Source of the DNA: Sporisorium sorghi
Lineage: Eukaryota; Basidiomycota; Ustilaginomycetes; Ustilaginales; Ustilaginaceae
Length of the DNA: 64,000 bases
Assembly: GCA_023212695.1 (NCBI GenBank)
Contig: JALCCG010000036.1
Span: forward strand, 1 to 64,000
Reading direction: 5' to 3'
Positions within the stretch are counted from its first letter, which is position 1. Every line of letters begins with the position of its first letter. Shown in pieces: positions 9,623 to 18,160 of this stretch. A program made the translations under genes and the position numbers. A model generated the notes under the pieces. The model searched no databases and had not been told where the DNA came from. It worked only from the letters and a program-made list of their open reading frames with translations.

Positions 9623-11223
9623 CGGCGGCTTAATCGGCTGAACCAGGAACCAACGACGGGAACACGCTCAAGGTCACGAGGAGTGACCAGCCTGGTCATA
9701 AAAATCACGATCAAATAGACCATGACTCCAACCGTCGCAGAGGCCAGGAATTGCAGCCACGGTAAGGATGCAAACGGAAGATGTTTATAGCCATACAGAA
9801 CACAGGCGCCCATAATGATCATAACGGCTCCGATTTTCACATAATCAAGCAGGCGGAACCGAAAGCCGATCAGTCTCGACAGGCTAAATCCATGCAGCAA
9901 AGTGACAGCGATGCTGTTTACGATGATGGCGATCACGGCACCCTTGATGCCGAAGGCCGGATTGGATGCCAAATAAACGATGAGGCTCATTTTGATGATA
10001 GCTCCGACCAGAGTATTCAATAGAGCACGACCTGGTCGGTCGAGTGCCTGCAGTGCAGCTTGCAGGGGGGACTGCACGTACAAAAACAAAGCGAAGGGCG
10101 CCATGATTTTGAGCATATCGCTAATCTCGCTATTGTCGTATAACAGCAGACATAGCGGCTCGGCCAAAACAAACATGAGGATAGCAAAGGGAGCGCCTGA
10201 GACAAGGGCAAGCCGAAGGGATTGGTTCATCCGTTTGTGTATGGTAGCCCGATCATTACGCGCGGCTGCTTCTGAGAGTGAAGGAACAAGGGAAATGGCG
10301 AGAGAGACGGTCAGGGCACCGGGCAATAGCAGAAGCGGGATAATCATGCCCTGGAGAGCTCCATACTGGGCGGTAGCTACGGATGTCGCAATACCTGCCA
10401 TGGCCAGACTGCGATTCGTCAGAATGGTCTCCAGCAAGTAAGAGAAGGAGCCAACCATTTTACCGCCGGTGACGGGTAAAGCGATACCGAATAAACGTTT
10501 CAGGATGCCTTTATTGGTGGGGGGCGTTTCCTTCACAATCGGTGCCGTGATTGCCTCTTGTGGTGATCTCGGCATCAGTTTGTTGGTTCTGCGTCCCTCA
10601 CCAGAATATTGCAGCAGCAGTGCAATCATCCCGATCAGCTCTCCGACAGCTGTGCCGAGCATGGCTCCTGCCGCGCCGTATGCGATACCTTTGGGCATCA
10701 ACAGATGGGCAAACCACAGCATGCAAATAATTCGGACAATCGTCTCGATCACAGAGGAGCTTGCGGAGGGAATCATGTTTTGTTTTCCTTGGAAGTATCC
10801 TCGATACACGGACGAAACGGCAATGATGATCAGCATGGGTGTCATGCTGATGAAGGTTTGATATACACGCTCGTCCGGCAAAAGAACACCGGTTACCCAA
10901 GGAGCAAGCAGCAGACTGAGTCCTGTAAAGAGGGTACCTGCTATCAGGGTCAGCATAAGGCTTACATGAAGAATCTGCTTGGAGGCATCCTGCTTCCCGG
11001 CTCCTTCGGCTTCAGCAACCATTTTGGCAATGGCCAGCGGAATTCCGCCCGTAATGATAGTTACGAGCACGATAAAGAAGGGATACCCCAACTGGTAAAT
11101 GCCGACACCCTCGGGTCCAATGATCCGGGGGAGGGCGATACGGGGAATAAACCCGAGTAGGCGGTTTAATATGCCGGCTGCAAGTAAGATCAGCGTTCCT
11201 TTAATAAATGATTGCTTGTTCAC
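9619..11223 (-). CDS. spoVB: Stage V sporulation protein B (MOP-family lipid flippase)
   Basis: A 534-residue polytopic membrane protein with about 14 helices, of the multidrug/oligosaccharidyl-lipid/polysaccharide exporter superfamily. SpoVB flips a precursor needed for the spore cortex. The N terminus KGTLILLAAGILNRLLGF and PRIIGPEGVGIYQ are typical. GTG 11223 is preferred: a GTG 12 bases upstream sits directly on the AGGGAG ribosome site, while 11223 is 11 bases from it. Neighbours yrbG and comN keep the Bacillus order. There is no terminator between it and yrbG. Confidence 0.92.
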   Translation of the reverse strand: MNKQSFIKGTLILLAAGILNRLLGFIPRIALPRIIGPEGVGIYQLGYPFFIVLVTIITGGIPLAIAKMVAEAEGAGKQDASKQILHVSLMLTLIAGTLFTGLSLLLAPWVTGVLLPDERVYQTFISMTPMLIIIAVSSVYRGYFQGKQNMIPSASSSVIETIVRIICMLWFAHLLMPKGIAYGAAGAMLGTAVGELIGMIALLLQYSGEGRRTNKLMPRSPQEAITAPIVKETPPTNKGILKRLFGIALPVTGGKMVGSFSYLLETILTNRSLAMAGIATSVATAQYGALQGMIIPLLLLPGALTVSLAISLVPSLSEAAARNDRATIHKRMNQSLRLALVSGAPFAILMFVLAEPLCLLLYDNSEISDMLKIMAPFALFLYVQSPLQAALQALDRPGRALLNTLVGAIIKMSLIVYLASNPAFGIKGAVIAIIVNSIAVTLLHGFSLSRLIGFRFRLLDYVKIGAVMIIMGACVLYGYKHLPFASLPWLQFLASATVGVMVYLIVIFMTRLVTPRDLERVPVVGSWFSRLSRR

Positions 11224-11411
11224 TGTCCATCCCACTCCCTGGTTAAGACTGAATACGATGACACAACATGGCTATTCTTATGGATATGCCCTACCTGTCC
11301 CATCTGATGACTTTACTTTTTTTTCAGGACATGGTAGGAATAGAAGGAAAGCAAAGTAGGATGTCGAATGTATTTTAGGGACAACAGGGAGTCAGTGAGG
11401 AGGCCATATGC

Positions 11412-11669
11412 ATGGAACTCGAGCAAATGAGCGAGGAAGAATTGATGAGCACCATTGAGATGGTATGCTTGAGCAAAGTTGAAGAAATGCATCTGATCGG
11501 GTACGAATATGTGACCAGCGATGATATTTGGAACTGTGTCAGCAGCAAGTATGAGAAGGAAGGCGTCCCATCCCTCCACAAACTGGTCAACGACATTCTG
11601 TCCTTGAAGGCAACAGCATTAATGAACTATATGACAATATCAGCATATAAGGGATCTTCTTTCGATTAA
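11412..11669 (+). CDS. comN: ComN-type post-transcriptional regulator
   Basis: An 85-residue acidic protein similar to B. subtilis ComN (YrzD), which acts on the comE mRNA in competence and associates with DivIVA. Visible: MSEEELMSTIEMVCLSK, GYEYVTSDDIWN and a C-terminal helix LVNDILSL; no membrane segment. The ATG follows GAGGAGG at 9 bases. It lies between spoVB and secD as in B. subtilis. Its last codons and stop lie inside the terminator hairpin. Confidence 0.82.
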   Translation: MELEQMSEEELMSTIEMVCLSKVEEMHLIGYEYVTSDDIWNCVSSKYEKEGVPSLHKLVNDILSLKATALMNYMTISAYKGSSFD

Positions 11670-11686
11670 TCGGAGAGGTCCCTTTT
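11649..11686 (+). terminator. Terminator overlapping the 3' end of comN
   Basis: The stem AAGGGATCT (11649-11657) pairs with AGGTCCCTT (11676-11684) and is followed by Ts. The comN stop (11667-11669) lies in the loop. Confidence 0.8.
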
Positions 11687-11734
11687 GCCTTGCGGAATAA
11701 GGGTTCATCCATAAGCCCGACAAATTTTGATAAA

Positions 11735-11763
11735 TTGACTGGGTTTTATGACATCGCTATAAT
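11735..11763 (+). promoter_or_regulatory. SigmaA promoter for secD-secF
   Basis: TTGACT, 17 bases, then TATAAT (11758-11763). The start point would be near 11770, giving a short leader before AAGGGGGAACAAGGGACGGC and the secD ATG. Confidence 0.85.
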
Positions 11764-11799
11764 AGGAATATTGAGTAAAAAGGGGGAACAAGGGACGGC

Positions 11800-13050
11800 A
11801 TGAAGAGAATTATCAGTTTCGTTGGAACCGTGCTCGTGATCACTATTTTAATGGCCGTTACAACTCCAGGCTTGTTGAAAGAGGTCCGTCTTGGTTTGGA
11901 TCTAAAGGGTGGATTTGAAATCCTTTATGAAGCCGAGCCATTAATGGAAGGTCAGCAAGTCACAAAAGAAGCACTGCAGGAAACAGCGAAGAGCTTGCAA
12001 AAGCGCGCTGATGCGATGGGAACGTCAGAGCCGGAGGTTACGCCGGAAGGGACAAACCGGATTCGCCTAAAAGTGGCGGGCGTAACGGATGAGGCCGAAG
12101 TTCGAAAAACAATGAAAGAACCTGCAAACCTCACATTCCGAAGCAATGACGGCTGTAAAGAAGGCGAGGAGTTTTGTAAAATAGAGCTCCGCGGCGACGA
12201 TTTTGTCGAGAATGGCGCATCGGTTGCCTATGACACGCTTAATCAGCCTATGATAGATATTAAAGTGAAGGACAAAGGGAAGTTCGCTGAAATTACAGAA
12301 CGTCTTCTTGGTCAAGAGCTCGCTATCTTCATGGATGACCAACTTCTGTCGGCTCCGACGGTACGAGCTGTATTGACAGACGGCACTGCGCAAATTACAG
12401 GGAATTACTCCCTAGATGAAGCAAAACAGATCCGGGATACGATTAATCTCGGTGCTTTGCCACTGAAACTGGTAGAGAAATACTCCCAGAGCGTAGGGGC
12501 AACACTCGGTATGCAGTCTCTTACTAAAACGCTGCAAGCAGGTCTTATAGCGTCTGCTGCGATTCTGTTATTCATGATCATTAGATACCGTGTACCAGGT
12601 TTGCTTGCAAGTTTTGCACTCATTTTGCATACATGGCTGCTGATTCTTATTTTCGTATGGGCTGACTTTACCTTGACGCTTCCAGGTATCGCGGCATTCA
12701 TACTTGGTATTGGTATGGCCGTTGATGCCAACATCATTACCTATGAACGTATTAGGGAAGAGATCAAGACAGGTAAGAGTGTGCCATCCGCAGTGAAATC
12801 GGGCGGTAAGTCGTCCCTGCGGGCGATTATGGACTCTAACTTGACAACGATTCTTGTTGCCGCTGTAATGTTCGGGTTTGGTACCGGTGCGGTTAAAGGT
12901 TTTGCGCTCGTATTGATCTTGGAGATTATCGTAAGTATTGCCACGAACGTTTATTTCTCCCGTTTCTTGCTCAATCTGCTTGTGAATATTGGTTGGGCCC
13001 GCAAACCGAGCCATTATGGCGTAAAGGAGCGTGACATTCGTGAGCTTTAA
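11800..13050 (+). CDS. secD: Protein translocase subunit SecD
   Basis: A 416-residue inner-membrane RND-type subunit that uses the proton gradient to help release exported proteins. TM1 (about 5-25) is followed by the D1 motif LGLDLKGGFEILYEA, the periplasmic-type P1 domain, and five C-terminal helices with IGMAVDANIITYERIREE near 305-325, where the Asp lies in the proton path. In B. subtilis SecD and SecF are one fused protein; here they are separate and overlap by 11 bases. Confidence 0.97.
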   Translation: MKRIISFVGTVLVITILMAVTTPGLLKEVRLGLDLKGGFEILYEAEPLMEGQQVTKEALQETAKSLQKRADAMGTSEPEVTPEGTNRIRLKVAGVTDEAEVRKTMKEPANLTFRSNDGCKEGEEFCKIELRGDDFVENGASVAYDTLNQPMIDIKVKDKGKFAEITERLLGQELAIFMDDQLLSAPTVRAVLTDGTAQITGNYSLDEAKQIRDTINLGALPLKLVEKYSQSVGATLGMQSLTKTLQAGLIASAAILLFMIIRYRVPGLLASFALILHTWLLILIFVWADFTLTLPGIAAFILGIGMAVDANIITYERIREEIKTGKSVPSAVKSGGKSSLRAIMDSNLTTILVAAVMFGFGTGAVKGFALVLILEIIVSIATNVYFSRFLLNLLVNIGWARKPSHYGVKERDIREL

Positions 13051-13957
13051 GAAATACGATTTCGTAAGCAAAAGCAGATTTTTCTATATACTATCCATAG
13101 CTATTACGATTCTGGGGTTGGTATTTCTCCTGACTCGAGGGCTTAACTATGGGGTTGACTTCCAATCAGGCTCCAACGTGGATATCTCACTCTCCAAACC
13201 GTTGACAACGGAGCAGATTGAATCCGTGCTAGCAGAAGCAGGGATCGGTGAAGATGCAAGTGTTACGCCGGGTAATGATCGTGTGAACATCCGGTTCAGC
13301 CAGGTACTCACCGAGGATCAGGATTTGAAGCTGAGATCCGGCATCGAGAAGCTGGATGACACGGCAACATTCGAGATCAATACGGTTGACCCCGAGATGG
13401 CCAAGGAGCTTGGACGGAACGCAATATATGCCGTACTTCTCTCATGTATCGGGATTATCATCTATGTCAGCATTCGCTTTGAATGGCGGTTTGCGATTGC
13501 AGCGATTGTAGCGCTCCTGCATGATGCATTTGTGGTTATCAGTATTTTCTCGATTCTCGGGTTGGAAGTGGATTTAACGTTCATCATTGCCGTTCTGACA
13601 ATCATCGGTTATTCGATTAACGATACGATTGTTATCTTTGACCGGATACGGGAAAACTTAAGGTTTGCCAAGATTAAAAGATCATCGGATCTAAATGATC
13701 TCGTAAACAAAAGTTTGCACCAGACGCTCGGTCGTTCGATTTATACGGCTTTGTCCGTATTTATCGCTGCGTTCTTCATGCTCTTGCTTGGCGGTGAGTC
13801 GATTCAGATGTTCTCGCTGGCGATTTGTATCGGTTTGGCTTTCGGTGCGTATTCTTCGATCTTTATTGCGAGTCCGTTGTGGCTTGTGCTTAAAAAACGT
13901 AATGTCAGCAATAAACCGAATGCACCTAAACCAAACAAAGATAAAATTGAAATTTAA
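13040..13957 (+). CDS. secF: Protein translocase subunit SecF
   Basis: A 305-residue partner of SecD with the same fold: TM1, a small external domain beginning GVDFQSGSNVDI, then five helices including TIIGYSINDTIVIFDRIREN, the counterpart of the SecD proton-path motif. GTG 13040 is chosen because AAAGGAG (13023-13029) is 10 bases upstream; GTG 13031 would leave one base. The start lies inside secD, so translation is coupled. Confidence 0.96.
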   Translation: MSFKKYDFVSKSRFFYILSIAITILGLVFLLTRGLNYGVDFQSGSNVDISLSKPLTTEQIESVLAEAGIGEDASVTPGNDRVNIRFSQVLTEDQDLKLRSGIEKLDDTATFEINTVDPEMAKELGRNAIYAVLLSCIGIIIYVSIRFEWRFAIAAIVALLHDAFVVISIFSILGLEVDLTFIIAVLTIIGYSINDTIVIFDRIRENLRFAKIKRSSDLNDLVNKSLHQTLGRSIYTALSVFIAAFFMLLLGGESIQMFSLAICIGLAFGAYSSIFIASPLWLVLKKRNVSNKPNAPKPNKDKIEI

Positions 13958-14008
13958 TCCAATGGGCTGATGGCGTTGCAATCTAGACAGCAGAGATCCT
14001 ATACAAGT

Positions 14009-14042
14009 GAAAGCCGCGTCGTAGGCGACGCGGCTTTCTAAA
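14009..14042 (+). terminator. Terminator after secF
   Basis: A perfect 13-bp GC-rich stem (14009-14021 with 14026-14038) with loop TAGG. The T-tract is only the stem's own TTTC, so efficiency is uncertain. Confidence 0.75.
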
Positions 14043-14097
14043 GTTAACAGCATGATCATGTGCAGGATTGACTGGACACGATTGAGGGGGGCCTCAA

Positions 14098-15063
14098 GTG
14101 AACAATGAACGATTGAATCATACCGAAACTATCGTCTGGACAGGGATTGTAACTGATTTTGCATTGGCATTGTGCAAAGGCATTGTCGGTTATTTATCCG
14201 GCAGCAAGGCTCTAATCGGAGATGCTATGCACTCTGCGGCGAACGCAGTAACTTTATTGGTGAACCGGATGCCAAGCACAGGAATCTTTGGCTATAAGAG
14301 TTCCATTCGGAGCAAACGGGATGCACCTGAAACGGCGGAGCCAGTAATTTCGATCTTGTTTGCCGTATTGTTTATTATGGGCGGCATCCAAATTGCTATT
14401 TCAGCCATTCAGCACATGGCATCAGGCAACCTCCAGCCGCCAACCAAAGGCGCAATAATTGCAGTCCTTGTCTCACTGGCAGTAAATGAAGCCGTATTTC
14501 AGTACCAATACCGGCAGATCAAAAGAAACAATGATCCAAGGCACGCGATGCTGTCCGCTGACCACCGATTCGCACTATATTCTTCTCTTACGGTCTTGGT
14601 CGGGGTGTCTCTTTCCATGGGAGGCTTTTATTTCGAATGGGCTCCGCTGGTATACATGGACTCGATTGCAGCTCTTATTGTGTCTTGTCTCGTAGTGAGA
14701 AAAGGGTATATACTGATCGTTCATTCCGTTTATGGAACGCTCTTAGAAGAGAAGCGACATGAGCATGAAGCGGAGTTTATGGATACGATTCAGCGTGTGC
14801 ACGGTGTCATAACGGTCACGGAACTGAAAGTTCAGGAATACGGACAGTTTCGCCATGTGAACATCGAGGTGAAAATCACCGTGAATCCGCGTACTTCCGT
14901 ATTGGAGGCACAGGAAATTGCCGAGCGGATCCGAAAGCTTTTAACCCATCGCTTCATTCAGGTTACGGATGCCAAGGTTGCCGTAGTTCCCTATGAACCG
15001 GGTTATCCGTATAAATCGAATTATGACTTGATGGACAATGATATGCCGACACTGACGCAGTAA
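14098..15063 (+). CDS. CDF-family transporter homologue lacking canonical metal ligands
   Basis: A 321-residue protein with the six-helix layout of cation diffusion facilitators (helices at about 12-34, 40-56, 83-104, 118-134, 158-180 and 188-205) and a C-terminal cytosolic ferredoxin-like domain (about 220-300) with VHGVITVTELKV. In working CDF exporters TM2 carries [H/D/N]xxxD and TM5 carries [H/D]xxxD. Here TM2 reads H45-SAA-N49 and TM5 reads D155-HRF-A159, so both C-terminal aspartates are replaced; the HPYGH-type motif after TM2 is also absent (FGYKSSIRSK). It may be a non-transporting or altered-substrate member. The GTG start follows GAGGGGGG. It lies between secF and recJ. Confidence 0.8.
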   Translation: MNNERLNHTETIVWTGIVTDFALALCKGIVGYLSGSKALIGDAMHSAANAVTLLVNRMPSTGIFGYKSSIRSKRDAPETAEPVISILFAVLFIMGGIQIAISAIQHMASGNLQPPTKGAIIAVLVSLAVNEAVFQYQYRQIKRNNDPRHAMLSADHRFALYSSLTVLVGVSLSMGGFYFEWAPLVYMDSIAALIVSCLVVRKGYILIVHSVYGTLLEEKRHEHEAEFMDTIQRVHGVITVTELKVQEYGQFRHVNIEVKITVNPRTSVLEAQEIAERIRKLLTHRFIQVTDAKVAVVPYEPGYPYKSNYDLMDNDMPTLTQ

Positions 15064-15121
15064 CGGATGAGTTACAGGCTAAGACAGCAGGAAAAAGGCA
15101 GGAAAAGGAAGGTGAGTCCCT

Positions 15122-17524
15122 GTGCTGTATTCCAAATACGAATGGCGAATACACCCGGCAGAGTCATCAATCACCGATAGGCTGGTTCAGGACCTGTCGT
15201 TGTCGCCCATTGTGGCTTCACTTATGGCTTCGCGGGGGATACAATCGGCCGAGGATGGACACAGATTTCTACATGGTACCTTTGAGCTGACGCATGATCC
15301 TTATCTCATGCAGGGAATGCAAGAGGCAGTACCGCGAATACGCAAAGCGCTGGAGGATCGTGAGCATATTCTGATCTATGGCGATTACGATGCAGATGGA
15401 GTATCCAGCACATCGTTGATGATTCATCTGATGCGTCACTTGGGCGCATCCTATGATATTTATATACCTCATCGTTCCAATGAAGGTTATGGTTTACATA
15501 ATCATGCACTGGATTGGGCCCATCAACAAGGGGTGAGTCTGGTGATTACCGTAGATACGGGAATTAGTGCAGTCGAGCAAATTGCGTACGCGAACAGCTT
15601 GGGCATCGACGTGATTGTCACAGACCATCATGAGCCGCCTGAGACGCTGCCTGAGGCTTATGCACTGATCAACCCGAAGCTTCCCACATGTCCTTATCCT
15701 TTTAAGGGTTTGGCGGGCGTAGGCGTGGCGTACAAGCTGGCTCAGGCTCTTGTGGGGGAGCCGCCTGAGGAATGGCTCCAGATCGTTTCCATCGGGACGA
15801 TAGCTGATTTGATGCCGCTCACTGGAGAGAATCGGGTGCTGGTGAAGCACGGAATTGAATCGATGCGGAACACTCGTTATGAAGGCATTCGATGTTTGCT
15901 CGAGGTATCGGGGGTTCACGTGGAGCAGGTAACCGCAGTAAACGTGGCTTTTTCTATGGCACCACGAATTAATGCCAGCGGCCGCCTCGATCATGCAGGT
16001 CGTGCGGTTACGCTCCTCACAACAGAGCACAGGGAAGAAGCGGAGCGTTTAGCCTGGGAGCTGGATGGACTGAACAAGGAACGGCAGCAAGTGGTTGAGA
16101 CCATTGTTGAGGAAGCCCTTGGAATGGTGCAGACCCGCTGGGGAGGGCGGGAGATTCCTCCTGTCATCGTGCTGGCCGGTGAAGGCTGGAATGTTGGTGT
16201 TGTTGGAATTGTGGCTTCCAAAATATTGGAGCGATTCTACAGACCTGTTGTCATACTCGGGATTGACCCCGATACGGGGAATTGCAAAGGCTCTGCCCGT
16301 TCGATTCCAGGATTCGATATCTATGCGGCTTTACACTCCTGTCGGGACGTGATGGACCATTTTGGCGGTCATCATTCTGCTGCCGGCATGAGCCTCCAGC
16401 GGGACCGCTTGGAGGAGTTTGAACGGGGACTTCATGTATATGCAGAAGAAGCACTTGATGCAGAGCATCTCATTGCCGTATGTGATGCAGACCTCGAAGC
16501 CAGCATGTCGGAGATATCTGTGCCTGTTTTGGAGCAAATCGAACAGTTAGGACCGTTTGGGATGGCGAATGCTGTACCCAAGATTGTCTTTCGTGATGTT
16601 GTCATTAAGGATGTTCGGAAAATTGGCAAGGAAGGAAAACACCTGAAGCTTCGTATCCAGCAGAAGCGGGACGTGATGGATGCCATCTCATTTGGATGGG
16701 GGCATCTTGCCGATATTTTGCCCGTAGGTACTATCGTGGACGTGTTGGGAGAGCTCTCCGTGAATGAATGGAACGGCAGCCGCAAGGTGCAGCTGATGAT
16801 TCAGGACATTCGCGCCTCCTATCAGCAGGTATTTGATTATCGGGGAATCCAAGAGCCTTTGAAAGAAATTCAGAGGTGGAGAGCGGATCTGGAACCGCAT
16901 CTCCGTTGTCCGGCTGCCCGTTCGGCAGTGGTATACGCAAAAGATTCACACCCGGAAATAAAAACCCAATTGTATGATATGTGCCTTTGGGTATATGATA
17001 GGAATGCTGGCGTCTTGCCGGATAATGAAATTGCTGAGAACCACAATCAAGAAGACATTTCCGTTTTGTTCGTACTGGACGTACCGGAGACGGCTGAACA
17101 GCTGGATGGGTTCATGTCAGCCTTCCATTCCGTTCCCAATATATTCATGTTACATCCGACCCGGAGTCAGCGTGAACGATTGCTAATTCCGGACCGGGAA
17201 CAGTTTAAAAAGCTGTACGTTTCACTCGCTGGAATGACGTCCAGTCCCATGCCGGAGAACGAGGTTGTTGCGCGTCTGCAGCAGCAGGCTTCCTTGTCTC
17301 CACGCATGTTAGTCAAAGTGCTGGACGTGTTTGAAGAATTGGCGTTCATTCAGCGTGTCGAGGGACAAATTACTTTTATACCGAAGCCGGAGAAAAAACC
17401 GCTGGATGCTTCCCGTCACTTCAGGGAATTAAGCGATTTGGCGGATATGGAGCAGCATCTGCTTCATGCCGGTACCGAACAATTAACCCAGTGGATGATG
17501 TCCCGCACAAAAGGTGTATCTTAG
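15122..17524 (+). CDS. recJ: Single-stranded-DNA exonuclease RecJ
   Basis: An 800-residue 5'-3' exonuclease for recombination and mismatch or base-excision repair, close to the B. subtilis size (786). DHH-family motifs: GDYDADGVSST (D88, D90, D92), VITVDTGIS (D145), VTDHHEPPE (D168-H170), and the DHHA1 motif FGGHHSAAGMS near 420. An OB domain and the Bacillus-type C-terminal extension follow. The GTG start follows GGAAGG. apt comes 26 bases later, a usual pairing. Confidence 0.96.
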   Translation: MLYSKYEWRIHPAESSITDRLVQDLSLSPIVASLMASRGIQSAEDGHRFLHGTFELTHDPYLMQGMQEAVPRIRKALEDREHILIYGDYDADGVSSTSLMIHLMRHLGASYDIYIPHRSNEGYGLHNHALDWAHQQGVSLVITVDTGISAVEQIAYANSLGIDVIVTDHHEPPETLPEAYALINPKLPTCPYPFKGLAGVGVAYKLAQALVGEPPEEWLQIVSIGTIADLMPLTGENRVLVKHGIESMRNTRYEGIRCLLEVSGVHVEQVTAVNVAFSMAPRINASGRLDHAGRAVTLLTTEHREEAERLAWELDGLNKERQQVVETIVEEALGMVQTRWGGREIPPVIVLAGEGWNVGVVGIVASKILERFYRPVVILGIDPDTGNCKGSARSIPGFDIYAALHSCRDVMDHFGGHHSAAGMSLQRDRLEEFERGLHVYAEEALDAEHLIAVCDADLEASMSEISVPVLEQIEQLGPFGMANAVPKIVFRDVVIKDVRKIGKEGKHLKLRIQQKRDVMDAISFGWGHLADILPVGTIVDVLGELSVNEWNGSRKVQLMIQDIRASYQQVFDYRGIQEPLKEIQRWRADLEPHLRCPAARSAVVYAKDSHPEIKTQLYDMCLWVYDRNAGVLPDNEIAENHNQEDISVLFVLDVPETAEQLDGFMSAFHSVPNIFMLHPTRSQRERLLIPDREQFKKLYVSLAGMTSSPMPENEVVARLQQQASLSPRMLVKVLDVFEELAFIQRVEGQITFIPKPEKKPLDASRHFRELSDLADMEQHLLHAGTEQLTQWMMSRTKGVS

Positions 17525-17550
17525 CCGCAACCATACAGGAGGAGATTATT

Positions 17551-18066
17551 TTGGATTTTAAAGATTATATTCGTGTCATTCCCGATTTTCCGCAGGCGGG
17601 GATCAGCTTCAAAGATATTACCACACTGCTGAAGAACGGTGAGGCATATCGCAAATCCATCGAAGAATTGAAGGTCATGGTGTCCGATCTTAAGATCGAT
17701 GTGATAGCTGGTCCCGAAGCTCGCGGATTTGTCGTGGGTGCACCGCTGGCGTATGCCCTTGGAGTCGGATTCGCTCCCATTCGCAAAAGCGGAAAGCTTC
17801 CATACGAAACGATTGAAGTGGGATATGACCTCGAGTATGGAAAAGATCGCTTGGCGATGCATACCGATGCCATCGAGAAGGGGCAAAATGTTCTGATTGC
17901 GGATGATCTCCTTGCAACTGGCGGGACCATTGCAACTTCAATTAACCTCATCCGTCAATTGGGCGGCAATGTGGTTGGAGCTGCCTTCATGATCGAACTT
18001 ACCGATTTGAATGGCCGTTCGAAGCTGGATGGAATCGATGTATTTACACTCATGAAATACGAGTAA
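17551..18066 (+). CDS. apt: Adenine phosphoribosyltransferase
   Basis: A 171-residue purine salvage enzyme: adenine plus PRPP gives AMP and pyrophosphate. The PRPP loop is VLIADDLLATGGT (about 111-123); GPEARGFVVGAPLA and RKSGKLPYET are family motifs. TTG 17551 is chosen: AGGAGG ends about 6 bases before it, and the protein then begins LDFKDYIRVIPDFP like other Apt proteins. A terminator follows. Confidence 0.97.
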   Translation: MDFKDYIRVIPDFPQAGISFKDITTLLKNGEAYRKSIEELKVMVSDLKIDVIAGPEARGFVVGAPLAYALGVGFAPIRKSGKLPYETIEVGYDLEYGKDRLAMHTDAIEKGQNVLIADDLLATGGTIATSINLIRQLGGNVVGAAFMIELTDLNGRSKLDGIDVFTLMKYE

Positions 18067-18102
18067 ACGACAAAGATCTTCCTGATTTTCCCGGGAAATA
18101 TT

Positions 18103-18135
18103 AACGCCCTGAGCTATAAGCTCAGGGCGTTTTTT
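18103..18135 (+). terminator. Terminator after apt
   Basis: A 13-bp stem (18103-18115 with 18119-18131), loop ATA, then a T-run. It lies between the convergent apt and uraA genes. Confidence 0.92.
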
Positions 18136-18160
18136 GATTTGAGATCCAGTTATGATGAAA

